From Durusdinium trenchii (Eukaryota > Sar > Dinophyceae > Suessiales > Symbiodiniaceae): 64,000 nucleotides of DNA. Position 1 is the stretch's first letter. Each line of letters opens with the position of its first letter. The notes under the pieces are model-generated. The model was not told the origin of the DNA. It did no database searches and worked only from the letters and a program-made list of their open reading frames with translations. Positions 62,260-64,000 of the stretch are shown here, one piece after another. The stretch lies in assembly GCA_963970005.1 (NCBI GenBank), contig CAXAMN010022695.1, positions 1,466,442 through 1,530,441 on the forward strand, written 5' to 3'. The position numbers and the translations under genes are program-made.

Positions 62260-64000
62260 AAAAGTACGAGTACTTGCGCCGGTTTGAGCATCCAAAACTG
62301 AGTCACCAAAAAGAGATTTAAAACTATACAATTTGGAAGTATATACGTACTTTGCACGGGTCAGAATACAAAGAACTGTGATCAACCGACTGAGTCCAGA
62401 GCGAGAAACCCAAACCTTGCGTAAACGGGTTGACCGTCATTTCACAACCCAAAACCCCTGTACATCATTGTACATCGAGCTCTAAAGAACTATTCTTCGG
62501 CCTTGACGACAACTTGACATCTCCAACATTATCCAACTAAGTCGCGGGATTGCAGAGCCCAGGGAAGAAGGCACCCAAGAAGCAGGGGCTCAAGGACCAA
62601 ACCATCCTGTTCATGAAGCCACTCCAAAAACTACTCGCATCTCGGTGCCCCGGAACAGCCCAAAGGCCACTGAGTGCTAAAGAGACCGTGAAGAAGCCAC
62701 CACAAATCAAGGAAGATGAAAGTCCTGGGATCATCCACAGCACCGTGCGGTGCCCACTTTGATGACTTGGATCCCGACCGGAGCACTGGCCCAATGGATG
62801 GATTCGTGCGATCGTTTTCTGAAAACGATGTGCCCGTGCATTTCACTTAGCCTGTTATAAAGATGTTCTGGATCTGACTGGTTCATCATGTTTTCTTTCC
62901 CAACAAACAAGAGCATACTCCTCTAAATAATGTTGCGATTGAATGACTGTGAGCAAAGTCTCAAGACAAAAGACCAGAGCTTGCAAAGCTGCGTTTCTAG
63001 GTCAACTGCAGTGAACGGAGGGCCTGTGAGTTGCCAAAGCAAATTATTGACATCGATGTTGATAGCATGCACCATGTGCACCTATCAAACGACTAGAAAC
63101 ACCAGGTCCGCATTTGCGAAGCATCTGAGATTTTCACTGGGCAAAGTCTTTGTTTGATCATCTGACGACCATGACGACCCTAGTAATGTCTGGTGACCTG
63201 GTGGTTGGCCCAAGCAATTGTGAGAAGGAAAAAAACACTAGCTGAGGCATCACAAGGAGACATCCATCTACACAGGTGCTTTACTTCCAATCTTCCAGTG
63301 CCAGGAGATTTCAGATACAGTATGAGGTACTTCCACTCTGGCACTGGCTGGTTCAGGTCATGACATGACGGGTGACGTTATTACGTATCGTGATTTGATG
63401 GCGTTTTTTCGAGCCCTCGGTGTGAGATCATCATGTAGCCAGGCGCTGAAACATGCTGAAACGACGTGTGAGATCCGGCTGTGAATCTTCCAGGATTCTT
63501 CCAGAACTGAACGCATCAACACACACACACACATGCGCACACGCGCGCACACCATGTGAACAAAAATTAGACTCCAACGAGCTGAAAAAATGGTGCTTCG
63601 GGGCGCACACGTGTGTCCAGCGTTCCCCGGACAAGAAAAAACATGAGTTGGGATGGGGATGGATTCGTTTCGAACATTTCTACGACTCCGAGAGATAAAG
63701 GCACCGGTTTAGGGGACGACCCCTCTTTTCTCCAGCTGTGAAGCTGAACATTTCTTGTGCCATATCTGACCATCAATCATGTTGACAAGAACACGCCATC
63801 GATTCGGGATGTTATACCCCGAAACGGGCACCTCGACAGGTCGAGGACTCGTACCTCGTACCAAAAGGTGGACCGGAGCCCAAACTCCCCCAGTCCAACC
63901 GAATGGCTACGAGGGTACGACTGGAGCCCAAACGGGATTCATGTCATCCGTGTGGTTCGTCGCTCGTCGAAAACCGCTTCGAACACGAAAACCGCTTCCA
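62260..64000. other. No secure gene
   Basis: At 62540-62790 both strands are open (plus: GKKAPKKQGLKDQTILFMKP; minus: hydrophobic, LICGGFFTVSLALSGLWAVP). The minus reading would fit an upstream exon of the membrane gene but cannot be decided. A (AC)n/(GC)n run (CACACACACACACATGCGCA) lies at 63521-63550. Confidence 0.4.

Noticed and set aside
1-64000. tRNA, rRNA and snRNA genes
   Set aside because: I scanned for tRNA B-box-like words and conserved rRNA blocks by eye and saw none that fold or extend. A covariance search would be needed to exclude small RNAs.

Overview
The window is nuclear DNA of a eukaryote, most likely a dinoflagellate of the Symbiodiniaceae type. Several things point that way. 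Exons are small and scattered through very large introns. Exon joins that keep the reading frame often need GC-AG or GA-AG introns beside GT-AG. Genes lie in one-direction blocks, and intron DNA is crowded with microsatellites, minisatellites and short palindromic repeats. There is no operon, tRNA, rRNA or CRISPR array. The species call is inference.

Region 1 (about 1.2-13.1 kb, plus strand) holds a giant mobile-element-like gene or gene set. In order it encodes repeated small exon modules, a basic coiled segment, a papain-fold-like Cys/His domain, a RecB/lambda-exonuclease-like PD-(D/E)XK nuclease, a duplicated helical module of unknown function, an SF3 (D5-type) helicase, a region with superfamily A-like polymerase motifs (TV-Pol-like), a second Cys...His...Asp protease-like domain, a C2H2 zinc finger, and an RNase H-fold DDE-type transposase-like domain. 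I read this as a candidate self-synthesising DNA transposon that brings its own replication and transposition enzymes. It is the most interesting object in the window. Some joins between the open segments do not close in frame, so it may be spliced, frameshifted or decaying.

Region 2 (about 15.8-26.4 kb, plus strand) holds a compact unrecognised gene at 15.8-17.5 kb, with several frame-compatible splice joins, and then scattered exon-like islands of one or more further plus-strand genes.

Region 3 (about 27.5-48.1 kb, minus strand) is a calcium-dependent protein kinase (CDPK) gene. Sixteen exons can be placed from kinase subdomain VIa to EF-hand 4. They are 26-131 nt long and most joins agree in phase. 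The kinase N-lobe, the first half of EF-hand 2 and the C-terminus were not securely found. Its introns hold the largest repeats of the window: a (GTA)n array inside a foldback structure, a 300-bp structured direct repeat, a 90-bp tandem repeat and a 4-bp microsatellite. It converges with region 2.

Region 4 (about 56-62.3 kb, minus strand) holds exons of an unrecognised multi-pass membrane protein gene, in the same direction as the CDPK.

A short dispersed palindromic repeat with a GTTTGTAGAGG core occurs at least six times in non-coding DNA and may be a MITE or introner family.
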